Below, piece after piece: positions 41,093 to 49,409 of a DNA stretch of 64,000 bases. Below the pieces are notes generated by a model that saw nothing but the letters and a program-made list of their open reading frames with translations, did no database searches and was not told where the DNA came from. A program made the translations under genes and the position numbers. The stretch's first letter is position 1, and the number at the start of each line of letters is the position of its first letter. The DNA lies in the NCBI GenBank assembly GCA_026413885.1, contig JAOAKA010000005.1, forward strand, positions 1 to 64,000, in the 5' to 3' direction. Source of the stretch: Sulfolobales archaeon (GTDB lineage Archaea > Thermoproteota > Thermoprotei_A > Sulfolobales > NBVN01).

Positions 41093-42962
41093 CCTCTATT
41101 GCTTTATAGGGGCAGAATCTAGCACAGAGGCCGCAGCCTAGGCAGTCCTCTATATCTACTCTCGCCTTAGATCCATCAAAGTATATTGCTGGACAACCTG
41201 TTGCTCTAATACAAGCCAGACACCCCGTGCACCTATCTTCCACGACTCTGTGTCTGACTCTAAGACCTCCGGCTCTCGCCTCTACGAGTGCGCACGGATG
41301 CTTACTGATTAAAACTCTAACCCCTGGTTTCTTCAGCAGGCGCTCGAAAGCTTTAACCATGGCGTCAAGGTCGTATGGATCAACTACTTCCACGTGGTCT
41401 ACCCCTACGGTTTTCACCAAGCTCTCTATATCGATAGACTTTGCTCTTCTTCCAGATTCTAGTGCGGACCAAGCAGGTGTTGATTGATGTCCTGTCATAG
41501 CCACAATCGAGTTATCTGCTATGACGACGAGAACATCCACCTGCTTGTGAATTGCTTCAATTAGTGGCTGTATACCTGCGTGAAAGAAAGTTGAGTCACC
41601 TATGACGGCCACTACGGGCTTGTCGTATCCAGCTACTTTAAGACCCATAGCCATAGATATTGATGCACCCATAGAGTGCTCAGTCCATATAGCTTCTAGA
41701 GGTGGTTGCACTCCTAACGCGTAGCAGCCTATGTCTCCAAAAACCGGTACCTCACTTCTTCTATAACCTGCTCTAGCTATTCCAAGCAGAAGAGCTACAT
41801 ACATATTTCTGTGGGGGCACCCAGGACACATAGGTGGAGGTCTCGGAGCTACTTTAATTAGTTGACCTAGTTCAGCAGCTCGGGGAACCTCTCTAGCTGC
41901 TCTCTCGGTAAGTATTGTCGAATGGAGAGCACTTCTAACGATTTTAGTGTTAAGTTCCCCTTCCATAGGTATATGCCCGCTGCTTTTACCGTAGATAACA
42001 GTGTTCACATCTACTTCACTCAGTATATTCCTAGTTACGAACTCTAGATATGGGTCAAGCTCTTCTATCACTAAAACTTTCTCACAGCCACTTAGAGTTT
42101 CTCTTAGAAACTTCTTCGGTGGAGGATATAGAAGTACTAGCTTTATCACTTTAATCTCACTATCTACTTCTCTCAAGACTTCAGTGACGTAGTTATATGC
42201 GGAACCTTCGGTGACGACACATACTCTACCGGAACCCTCCACTCTATTGCGAATAGCTGAAACTCTCTCAAATGCTTCTTCAACTCTATTGAGCTGGTTG
42301 TTCAACCACTTATGTCTCTCGTAATTCCAGACCATACCAGCTCTAACAAATCTCGGAAGGTCTCTCTGAACTGCGGAAGCTCTCTTAACGCTTCTCACAG
42401 GTCCGAGAACTACATCTCCAACAGTGTGATTAACTCTAGTAGTTGTTCTTAAAATAACGGGTAGCTTGACTTCCTCACTTAAATCGAGAGAAGCTACTGT
42501 AAGGTCTTTTGCTTCCTGAGGACTCGATGGAGATAAAACCGGTAGCTTAGCTAGAAAACCGAGCCATCTATCGTCTTGTTCTGTCTGTGTCGTATGAGGT
42601 CCTGGATCATCAGCTACTAATATCATTAACCCACCTTCAACGCCCCCATACGCTGAGGAAACGACTGGATCTAGAGCAACGGAAGCTCCTGGAGCCTTCA
42701 TAGTTACAGCAGCTCTAGCTCCACCTATTGAAGCTCCGTAAGCTACTTCAAAAGCTACTCTCTCATTGACAGCCCACTCAACGTATATCTCACTACCAAC
42801 ACCAAACTCGTGGAGAGTCATGATGACCTCACTCGAAGGAGTTCCAGGATAGCCGGATACAACTGAGACTCCAGCTTCTACAAGTCCTCTAGCGATGGCT
42901 TCATTACCCATTAAAGCTATTCTAACCCCCTCAGGAGCTTTCAGTATGTTAACCATCTTCAA
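41076..42962 (-). CDS. iorA: Indolepyruvate:ferredoxin oxidoreductase alpha subunit
   Basis: A 628-residue ThDP enzyme. The pyrimidine-domain start GNEAIARGLVEAGVSVVSGYPGTPSSEV is complete. The ThDP and Mg site includes VFGDIGCYALG and VAVIGDSTFFHAGI. The C-terminal ferredoxin domain carries two clusters, CTGCLACIRATGCP and CLGCGLCARFCP. The first has the atypical spacing often seen in IorA. It overlaps iorB and has a 144-bp gap upstream holding a candidate sRNA. Confidence 0.94.
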   Translation of the reverse strand: MKMVNILKAPEGVRIALMGNEAIARGLVEAGVSVVSGYPGTPSSEVIMTLHEFGVGSEIYVEWAVNERVAFEVAYGASIGGARAAVTMKAPGASVALDPVVSSAYGGVEGGLMILVADDPGPHTTQTEQDDRWLGFLAKLPVLSPSSPQEAKDLTVASLDLSEEVKLPVILRTTTRVNHTVGDVVLGPVRSVKRASAVQRDLPRFVRAGMVWNYERHKWLNNQLNRVEEAFERVSAIRNRVEGSGRVCVVTEGSAYNYVTEVLREVDSEIKVIKLVLLYPPPKKFLRETLSGCEKVLVIEELDPYLEFVTRNILSEVDVNTVIYGKSSGHIPMEGELNTKIVRSALHSTILTERAAREVPRAAELGQLIKVAPRPPPMCPGCPHRNMYVALLLGIARAGYRRSEVPVFGDIGCYALGVQPPLEAIWTEHSMGASISMAMGLKVAGYDKPVVAVIGDSTFFHAGIQPLIEAIHKQVDVLVVIADNSIVAMTGHQSTPAWSALESGRRAKSIDIESLVKTVGVDHVEVVDPYDLDAMVKAFERLLKKPGVRVLISKHPCALVEARAGGLRVRHRVVEDRCTGCLACIRATGCPAIYFDGSKARVDIEDCLGCGLCARFCPYKAIEVVSYG

Positions 42963-43026
42963 GCTCCGAGATATTCTCTAGTTCTCACAGAAATAAGTTA
43001 GATGAGTATAGAGAGAATTAAGTTGA

Positions 43027-43079
43027 ATTCAGTGAAGCTCAGCTCAATCACAGATCATAGCCATCGCCACTCATCATCT
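43027..43079 (-). ncRNA. Candidate C/D box sRNA
   Basis: On the minus strand, C box ATGATGA (43071-43077) is followed by about 12 nt (GTGGCGATGGCT), a weak D' (ATGA) and a degenerate C' (GTGATTG). A second spacer of about 12 nt (AGCTGAGCTTCA) precedes a perfect D box CTGA (43029-43032). The symmetry, two 12-nt spacers, is what archaeal 2'-O-methylation guides show. The D' and C' boxes are imperfect and I cannot check the guide targets in rRNA or tRNA. Confidence 0.42.
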
Positions 43080-43106
43080 CATACAGAAACTTCTGTAGAA
43101 GCTTAT

Positions 43107-44321
43107 CTACGTTTCAACTCTAGACTTTATCGAGAGATTCTCTCTGAGGAGCTCTCTAAGGTAGATAGTGGCGTATGAGCCTCTACCTAGTTTAAATGAA
43201 AGTCTAAGCACACTACCAGGCGATGTGTTAACAGATAAAGCACGCACTCTAAATACTGTCTCTCTGACACTCTTAGTGAATAATTCTTTATTCAACTTCT
43301 CGACTGCGGGGCCTAGGTCTTCCAGTAAGGCGTTTCTAGAGAACCTACCGCAGTCTTGAGTAGATGTGCTAGGTCTCGGAAGTTCGATGACCTCGCAAAC
43401 TCTCTCAACATCTTCAACACTGCCTACAGCACTCACTAGCTGACTGAGAGCTTTATTGAATAAGTACGACTGGTAAGCTTCAACGAAGAACTTGACCATA
43501 GATTTCGGTAGTCCCTTAGTGATGGCGTCTCTAGGGCTTCTAGTTTCAATATATTTGCGTAAGACAGACTTCTCTATTACGAAAGCTCTGGGAAACACTC
43601 TCAGAGACTCTCTGTATCTACCTTCATTAAACAGCTTTCTAGCTAGTTGCACTCTAGGTAGCTCTAGCTCTGAGTAATGTCCTAGTAGGACCTTCAGAGC
43701 TTCCTCCCAGTCTCTAGTGGCTATAGCTCTACCTACTAAGTGAGTTATAGGTCTCACACTTCCAAACCTCTGGTAGCCGAAGTAGTTCAGAAGCGAGTAG
43801 TTCGTGGAAGATTGAACTATCTCTAGGAGGTGGGCTGGATCTTGCAATCTATGGCTTAATATAACTTCAAATAGATTACCAGATATATGGTATCTTCTAG
43901 CAACGAACTCTCTACTCACAGACCTCAGCGGATATATCTGAATCCTTCTAGCTACACTAAGAGGTAGCTCAACACTTCGCAGACACTTTAAAATCACGAA
44001 CTGGCAGGCTTCCGCCTCAGAATCCTTCAGCCCCCAGTACTCTAGAGCTATCCCAAGATATCTCATAGCCCAGGCAGCTTCAAGAGTACTAATACCTATT
44101 TTACACATAATAGCTAGGATTCTCTCGTTCGGTGAACAAAGCACTTTAAGTTGTTGAGTGTCTACCGGTTTCGCTACACCTAAACCGTAGATTTCCTCGT
44201 AGACTCTGAATGTCTCAGGGGAGATCTCTAGATACGCATCACTACCTATGTAGAGCTCAGGTCTGGAGTAGTACTCTATCCCTAGCTCTAGATCTAGAGA
44301 GCTACTAGACTTAATCAACAC
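43107..44321 (-). CDS. truD: tRNA pseudouridine synthase TruD
   Basis: A 404-residue TruD family enzyme, which in archaea makes pseudouridine 13 in tRNA and possibly other sites. Recognisable are YGFGV-like NLFEVILSHRL and NYFGYQRFGSVRPITHLVGR, the strongest family signature. VEAYQSYLFNKALSQ is also typical. The N-terminal region is shorter than usual and the standard KNR.T motif near it is hard to place. So activity on U13 is probable but not certain. TTG/ATG choice at the start is clear as ATG. Confidence 0.88.
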   Translation of the reverse strand: MLIKSSSSLDLELGIEYYSRPELYIGSDAYLEISPETFRVYEEIYGLGVAKPVDTQQLKVLCSPNERILAIMCKIGISTLEAAWAMRYLGIALEYWGLKDSEAEACQFVILKCLRSVELPLSVARRIQIYPLRSVSREFVARRYHISGNLFEVILSHRLQDPAHLLEIVQSSTNYSLLNYFGYQRFGSVRPITHLVGRAIATRDWEEALKVLLGHYSELELPRVQLARKLFNEGRYRESLRVFPRAFVIEKSVLRKYIETRSPRDAITKGLPKSMVKFFVEAYQSYLFNKALSQLVSAVGSVEDVERVCEVIELPRPSTSTQDCGRFSRNALLEDLGPAVEKLNKELFTKSVRETVFRVRALSVNTSPGSVLRLSFKLGRGSYATIYLRELLRENLSIKSRVET

Positions 44322-44418
44322 ATAGCACCCACAGATACACAGAGCTACATATACATTTATTCAGAGAGCGACAGCATTTATGACGTATTAGCAAGTATAG
44401 AGCTGGGTTTCAGATATA

Positions 44419-44730
44419 GTGGCCGCACGCGGATGTATCTACGTGGAGCTCGATAAATCACTAGCTTTAGATGAACTCTGTGAAGAAGTATATAGAAGAT
44501 TTCTAAGCCTCCTAGGTAGAGGTTTAAAGAATGTTGTGATATATATTAGCTCAGCTAGGTCTCCAGACTGGATGAAAGTATCTAGCTGTGTTCTATCTCG
44601 AAATATAGTAGCGACAGTTGAGGTCTATGCTTCTGATACCTTAAGCAAGGAGAGTATTCTAGAGAAATGTGTAGAGGTAGTAGAGGTCCCAGTCGCTCCA
44701 CCTACATCACATGTCAGAGAGTGTCGTTAG
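44419..44730 (+). CDS. Unknown small alpha/beta protein upstream of zinc-finger gene
   Basis: A 103-residue soluble protein. It has a possible alpha/beta fold: IYVELDKSLALDELCEEVY, VVIYISSARSPDWMKV and IVATVEVYAS look like successive strands and helices. I do not recognise the family. Its last 20 nt overlap the zinc-finger gene, so the two are probably made together. GTG start. Confidence 0.55.
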   Translation: MAARGCIYVELDKSLALDELCEEVYRRFLSLLGRGLKNVVIYISSARSPDWMKVSSCVLSRNIVATVEVYASDTLSKESILEKCVEVVEVPVAPPTSHVRECR

Positions 44731-45094
44731 GTCATCCCATATGCAGAGTGAGTCTCAGGAACTTATATCTTTAGATAATTGTGAAGTATGTTGGTCTGAG
44801 AGAGCTAAATACGTGTGCAGACTTTGCTGCAGAGTTGTCTGCTCTAAGCACTACGTGGCAGAGAGAGGCATGTGTGCGATATGCTTTAAGAATCTATGTG
44901 AAATCTGTAGAAAAATAGTAGCTGTAGATAGCTGTATAGTGTGTAGTAAGCTGGTGTGTAGGTCGTGTTCGAGAGAGCTTCAGCCTGGAATTAGAATTTG
45001 TGAAAGATGTTTAACCCACATCCATGAATATGTAAAACAGGATGTTAGGTTGAGCTATATCAAGAGATATCTGGAGAAGTCTACCTCTCTCTGA
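44711..45094 (+). CDS. B-box-like tandem zinc-finger protein
   Basis: A 127-residue protein with about 16 Cys and several His in three knuckle units. They are CEVCWSERAKYVCRLCCRVV with CSKH, then CAICFKNLCEICRKIV, then CIVCSKLVCRSC with CERCLTH. The first resembles a B-box/zf-B_box fold. Such fingers usually mediate protein contacts. An archaeal function is not known. It overlaps the upstream small gene by 20 nt and lies 40 bp before gcvT. Confidence 0.65.
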   Translation: MSESVVRSSHMQSESQELISLDNCEVCWSERAKYVCRLCCRVVCSKHYVAERGMCAICFKNLCEICRKIVAVDSCIVCSKLVCRSCSRELQPGIRICERCLTHIHEYVKQDVRLSYIKRYLEKSTSL

Positions 45095-45133
45095 ATTGTA
45101 GTCTACTGTATATAAAGCTCTAGCAATCTCATA

Positions 45134-46246
45134 GTGGGACTATACGTGCGCTCCGTACCTCTATTAGACCTACATAGAAGTACAGGTGGAAATCTAGGTG
45201 AGTTCGGCGGGTGGCTGACCTCTCTCGACTTCGGAGACCCCGCTTCTGAGCATATCTCGGTTAGAACTTCAGTAGCGTTCTTCGATGTAAGCCACATGGG
45301 GCGCTTAATTCTCAGAGGTAAGAGAGTTCTCGATTTCCTACAGAGAGTTGTAGGTAAAGATTTATCTAAAGTCCGCGAGAGCTTTATGAGCGGTCCCGCA
45401 CTACTACTGAATGAACGAGGAGGAATGATCGACGACATAATGCTCTACTACGTGAGAGAAGATACTTGGTTCGCAGTTGTAAATGCGGTGAACATAGAGA
45501 AAGACTATCAGTGGTTAAACATGTGGAAGAACAAGCTCGGCTACTCAGATATCGAGATCGAGGATGTAACTCAGAAGAGTGTGCTCATAGCAATTCAGGG
45601 ACCGAAATCACTTGAAGTACTAGAGTCTCTCGGTGTGAGAGATGCGGGAAAGCTGAAGATACTTGAATTTAGACTTGATGTAGAACTGGAAGGCGGTAGA
45701 GCTACTCTACTGAGTAGATCCGGCTGGACAGGTGAAGAAGTAAGGTCCCACGGATTTGAAGTTTGGTGTTCTGTTGATGTAGGAGCTAGACTATTTAATA
45801 GACTAGCTAGCTTAGGTGTTAGAGCGGCAGGTTTAATAGCTCGAGATACTCTAAGACTAGAGGCGGGATATCTTCTCTCAACTGTAGACTTCGATGAATC
45901 TATAACCCCCCCTGAGGCTAGATACTGGATGGCGTGGGACCTAGAGAAAGAAGGTTATATAGGGGCCGAAGCAGTAAAGAAGAAATACATTGACGGAGTC
46001 GATAAAGTTAGAGTTGGATTGCGCTTTAAGAAAGGTGAGAGATTTATTCCAAGACACGGAGACCCAGTAGTTATTGGAGAGAAAGAAGTGGGGTATGTAA
46101 CTAGTGGAACATACTCTACTTACCTAAATAGAGCTATAGCTGTAGCCTATGTTTCCACTAGGTACGTCTACGTAGGTGGGACAGTGTTTTCGAGGAGCCG
46201 TGGAAGACTCTTTGAAGCTAAAATAGTTGAACCACCATTCATATAG
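45134..46246 (+). CDS. gcvT: Glycine cleavage system aminomethyltransferase GcvT
   Basis: A 370-residue T-protein, which releases ammonia and transfers the methylene group from lipoyl-GcvH to a pterin. Typical parts are SVAFFDVSHMGRLILRG, GGMIDDIMLYYV, LIAIQGPKSLEVLE, LLSRSGWTGE and DTLRLEAGYLL, all present. Length is normal. GTG start. It forms an operon with gcvH 13 bp downstream. The P subunits of the system are not in the window. Confidence 0.93.
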   Translation: MGLYVRSVPLLDLHRSTGGNLGEFGGWLTSLDFGDPASEHISVRTSVAFFDVSHMGRLILRGKRVLDFLQRVVGKDLSKVRESFMSGPALLLNERGGMIDDIMLYYVREDTWFAVVNAVNIEKDYQWLNMWKNKLGYSDIEIEDVTQKSVLIAIQGPKSLEVLESLGVRDAGKLKILEFRLDVELEGGRATLLSRSGWTGEEVRSHGFEVWCSVDVGARLFNRLASLGVRAAGLIARDTLRLEAGYLLSTVDFDESITPPEARYWMAWDLEKEGYIGAEAVKKKYIDGVDKVRVGLRFKKGERFIPRHGDPVVIGEKEVGYVTSGTYSTYLNRAIAVAYVSTRYVYVGGTVFSRSRGRLFEAKIVEPPFI

Positions 46247-46259
46247 TGGTGACTGAATA

Positions 46260-46691
46260 ATGGTAGATAAACTGATTACCGTTAAGACGAAGATCGGAGA
46301 GTACCTAGTTAGAGAAGACCTCCTATACACAGATACTGATGAATGGATTCAGATAGCAGGAGACGTAGTTACAATCGGTATAACAGATTATGCTCAGAAA
46401 AAACTTAGGCATATAGTAAATATCGAGCTCCCGGAGGTAGATAGAGAGGTTAGGAAAGGAGAGGTCTTAGCTACTCTAGAGTCAGTTAAGGCTATCGCAG
46501 ATGTTTATGCGCCACTCGATGGAGTAATAGTTGAAGTAAATGAAGAACTCAAGTATTCTCCTGATATCATAAATAAAGACCCGTATGGACAGGGCTGGAT
46601 AGTTAAGCTGAAGAGCACCGGCATTTCTCTTAAACTTATGCGCTCTAGTGACTACTTAGAGTATATTCGGAAAAGAGAGGGGATAGGCTAA
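46260..46691 (+). CDS. gcvH: Glycine cleavage H protein GcvH
   Basis: A 143-residue lipoyl carrier protein. TDTDEWIQIAGDVVTIGIT is the H-protein N-terminal signature. The lipoylated Lys is K77 in LESVKAIADVYAPLDG, and NKDPYGQGWIVKL is the conserved C-terminal part. It would be modified by the lipoyl synthase and split ligase genes at 36.8-38.9 kb. The C-terminal tail of about 15 residues is longer than average. Confidence 0.93.
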   Translation: MVDKLITVKTKIGEYLVREDLLYTDTDEWIQIAGDVVTIGITDYAQKKLRHIVNIELPEVDREVRKGEVLATLESVKAIADVYAPLDGVIVEVNEELKYSPDIINKDPYGQGWIVKLKSTGISLKLMRSSDYLEYIRKREGIG

Positions 46692-46697
46692 ATATCT

Positions 46698-47198
46698 ATG
46701 GGTTTACCCAAGCTATCTATCCCTCCTAGAGTTAAGGTTTTAGAAGCTCTAGGAGCTCTAGCAGATGGGAGAGCTAGGAGAGTTCAAAGCGATTTATTTG
46801 AAGTTACGTCATCAGATAGCTCGAGAACATATCGTGTCTACGTGAAGAGAGTGGGGTTGAAGGAATACATAGTCTGTAGTACAGATAATGGAACTGTTTA
46901 TAGAGGCTACGTAGGATATCCAATAATCGCAGTTATGGCTCTCAATGGGTATCTAAGTAGAGATAGAGATGTAGAAGAAACTCTATCGGGAATTCCTTGG
47001 AGAAAGCTTAACGAAGAACTAAGGAAGTACGTACTAGTAGAGTCTGAAGCTCTTAAAATAGCTTCTTCGAGAGGGATAGATCCGAGAGTAGTGAGCTCTA
47101 CCGTAGAGAAAGTTATAGAGGAGCTAAAGAAGCTGACAATATTCTTCGATCCCTCAGCATGTGGTGTTAGTCATGAAGAGAAGGAAATTACTGATTAG
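46698..47198 (+). CDS. Unknown protein downstream of gcvH
   Basis: A 166-residue soluble protein I do not recognise. The N-terminal half looks beta-rich (SDSSRTYRVYVKRVGLKEYI, TDNGTVYRGYVGYPI) and the C-terminal half helical (VSSTVEKVIEELKKLTIFF). It begins 6 bp after gcvH and overlaps the next gene, so it is probably part of the gcvTH transcript. This might reflect a role in one-carbon or lipoyl metabolism or simple operon packing. Confidence 0.6.
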   Translation: MGLPKLSIPPRVKVLEALGALADGRARRVQSDLFEVTSSDSSRTYRVYVKRVGLKEYIVCSTDNGTVYRGYVGYPIIAVMALNGYLSRDRDVEETLSGIPWRKLNEELRKYVLVESEALKIASSRGIDPRVVSSTVEKVIEELKKLTIFFDPSACGVSHEEKEITD

Positions 47199-47595
47199 GA
47201 AAGGTTTAAATCACCTACTAGACCTCTACATAAAGTACAAACTAGAGTTACTCGACTACAACGAAATGATAAAGAATACTGGTTACTACATAAAGCCTAT
47301 ACACATAGCGTATAGAAGCAGTGGTGGAAGTAGGTTAAAATACGTCTACTTTGGGCGGTACTGGTATAGAGTGAGTAAGAGAGGGGGTAGGTTGATATGG
47401 ATATATTTAGGTAAAGAAAAACCAGAACCATCACTCCCAGACCCCCCACTCAATCCATTCGAGGGAATATCAGCTATAGTAGTCAACGATGAAGATATAG
47501 AGGTAGAGCCTGAAGCACTGAAATTACTAGCAAAAATAGAGCTATCTCTAAATCAAGGCGGGATCTTTACTAGACTAGCCTCAGAGATCTCCTAA
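47173..47595 (+). CDS. Unknown basic protein at end of gcv cluster
   Basis: A protein of about 140 residues with a strongly basic N-terminus (KRRKLLIRKGLNHLLDLYIK) and several aromatic-rich strands (KYVYFGRYWYRVSKRGGRLIW). The RYWYRVSKRGGRLIW pattern could be a nucleic-acid-binding sheet. I use the ATG at 47173; a GTG at 47161 is also in frame. It overlaps the preceding gene by 26 nt. No family recognised. Confidence 0.55.
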   Translation: MKRRKLLIRKGLNHLLDLYIKYKLELLDYNEMIKNTGYYIKPIHIAYRSSGGSRLKYVYFGRYWYRVSKRGGRLIWIYLGKEKPEPSLPDPPLNPFEGISAIVVNDEDIEVEPEALKLLAKIELSLNQGGIFTRLASEIS

Positions 47596-47669
47596 ATAGC
47601 GTGCTCTACGTTAATACACAGATATCTACAGACACCTTTGTATTGGGAAAAGAGTGAAGCAGCTCTGCT

Positions 47670-48176
47670 CTAAGTACCTACGTAGTTTCTCTGATCTATT
47701 TCTCGCGATACGTGGTCTACGAGATCTAGAGGTATGTATGTTAAACCGTGTTTTTCTATTCTTAAAACTAGTTTCTTAACTGTGCGAGATACGTCGTCCC
47801 TACTTTTTATCTCGTCTAGTGAAAACCATCTAGCTTCTGACGCATCACCACTAGCTGTAAGAGTGCCGCGCATCGAGTTGCTATCGAAGAAAATATCAGC
47901 TATCAGGTAGTGGTACTTAACTTTTCCACAGGTATCGAGCACTATGTTATTTAGAATCCAGAGAATTCCAAGCGGCTCTGCTTCTAGTCCTGTTTCTTCT
48001 TTCAGCTCTCTCCTAGCTGCTTCTATAAGTCCCTCACCAGATTCTATAACTCCTCCCGGTAGAGACCACTTACCGATTGCTGGTGGATACTTTCTTCTTA
48101 CTAATAGTATGTTACTATCTCTAAGTAGAACTGCTGCTACAGCAGCTATAGCGTAGTGGGGGTACTCTCTCACCAA
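47670..48176 (-). CDS. NUDIX hydrolase
   Basis: A 168-residue NUDIX enzyme. The box GVIESGEGLIEAARRELKEE, ending TGLE, is complete with the metal-binding REXXEE. The N-terminal strand reads AIAAVAAVLLRDSNILLVRR. ADP-ribose or nucleotide-sugar hydrolysis is common for this architecture, but the substrate is not readable. It is separated from the encapsulin gene upstream-in-map by 92 bp and has a TATA-like ATTTAAACC on the minus strand near 48215. Confidence 0.9.
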   Translation of the reverse strand: MVREYPHYAIAAVAAVLLRDSNILLVRRKYPPAIGKWSLPGGVIESGEGLIEAARRELKEETGLEAEPLGILWILNNIVLDTCGKVKYHYLIADIFFDSNSMRGTLTASGDASEARWFSLDEIKSRDDVSRTVKKLVLRIEKHGLTYIPLDLVDHVSREIDQRNYVGT

Positions 48177-48268
48177 CTCACACCCGCAACTACTGCAGCA
48201 TGTGTAAGCAAAATTGGTTTAAATTGAAAACCTCCTACGTGTTTTGAGTTCGCAGTGAAGCTAGCTTA

Positions 48269-49339
48269 CTACTCTCTTAAAACAGCTATTCCAGCACTAT
48301 TCTTAATTCTAACTGTGGTAGTTCCCCATATTCTATACATGTAGAACCCGTTTTCAGGACCTATGAACTCAACTTCAGAGTCTGCTCCAACAACTATATC
48401 TAGTACCGATGGATTTGATGCTACTACCAATGCTATGTTATCAGGTATTTCAGGTGTAGGCACTACGTCTTTCACTAGTGCTTTAACTCTAGTGAGCTCC
48501 ATAACCCCCGTTCTCTCATATACAGCAACCAGCTTTGCGTACTTAGACGGACTCACGAAGAGTGTAAATGGGGGTATGTTGCCGGCTTTAATTAATTCAG
48601 CAACAGCTTTCGTGACGTCTTCCACGGGTTTTCCTGGTGTGTCCCAGTTGCTTAGTGGGATCTTCACGCCGCCCGACTCAATGAGGGCTTTCGTGATGTG
48701 TTCATTTTCTTTCTTTGCGAGTTCGTATGCTGCTGCCTGAGCAGTCCCTAGATAGACTGTGGACTTCAGTCTTCTAGATGCTTCTAGGTCTTGGAGGGAT
48801 ATTCTAAATTTAGAGCTGATCTCCTCAAGTCTAACTAGCTCGGGTGTAGCTACTCCCTTAGGTACTGTTAATACACCTTTTCCAACATATGCTATCGGTA
48901 GGTACTTTCTGTAGATTCTGCCGAGATCTAAAACCTCTCGGATAGCGTTATTTAGAGTTTTCCACTCTTCCTCACTTAGAGGCCCTATATCGACTTCTAT
49001 CTTACTGTTCTGACTTTGATTAGGAGGGTCTTCAGCCTTCAATCCCGTGAGTTCTTCTATCTCTCTAGCTCCAGCAGCAAGTTCCTCTACTTGCTCTCTG
49101 TCTAGTGTCTTGAGAAGAGTTAGAAACTCTCCAACATGTGTTTTTTCTTCTTTAGCTATGTCTTCAAATACCTTTCTATATCTCTCATCTTCAACTCTCT
49201 CAGCGATCTGGAGGTATAGGTTTATAGCATCTAGTTCAGCAATTATAGATAGTCTCAGAGCTTCAGCTAGCTCACTTCTACTTAACTTACGCTCTTTTAA
49301 AACCTCTAATGGGTGTTTACTCAACATAGCTAACTCCAT
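48269..49339 (-). CDS. Ferritin-like domain fused to encapsulin shell protein
   Basis: A 356-residue fusion. Residues 1-100 form a ferritin-like domain: AELDAINLYLQIAERVEDER, then DIAKEEKTHVGEFLTLL, with Glu35, Glu65 and His68 as iron ligands. After a Gln/Asn/Pro linker (about 101-113) comes an HK97-fold encapsulin shell: RIYRKYLPIAYVG, then LFVSPSKYAKL and VLDIVVGADSEVEFIGPE. This is the architecture of the Pyrococcus furiosus virus-like particle, in which cargo and shell are one chain. The product should self-assemble into an iron-storing nanocompartment. It is divergent from the prolyl oligopeptidase gene. Confidence 0.93.
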   Translation of the reverse strand: MELAMLSKHPLEVLKERKLSRSELAEALRLSIIAELDAINLYLQIAERVEDERYRKVFEDIAKEEKTHVGEFLTLLKTLDREQVEELAAGAREIEELTGLKAEDPPNQSQNSKIEVDIGPLSEEEWKTLNNAIREVLDLGRIYRKYLPIAYVGKGVLTVPKGVATPELVRLEEISSKFRISLQDLEASRRLKSTVYLGTAQAAAYELAKKENEHITKALIESGGVKIPLSNWDTPGKPVEDVTKAVAELIKAGNIPPFTLFVSPSKYAKLVAVYERTGVMELTRVKALVKDVVPTPEIPDNIALVVASNPSVLDIVVGADSEVEFIGPENGFYMYRIWGTTTVRIKNSAGIAVLRE

Positions 49340-49409
49340 AGTTAGTATTATAGTGCTGTAAAAAAAGCTTCATTTAAGTTAAGAATGTAATAACACGCTG
49401 GATTGACGC

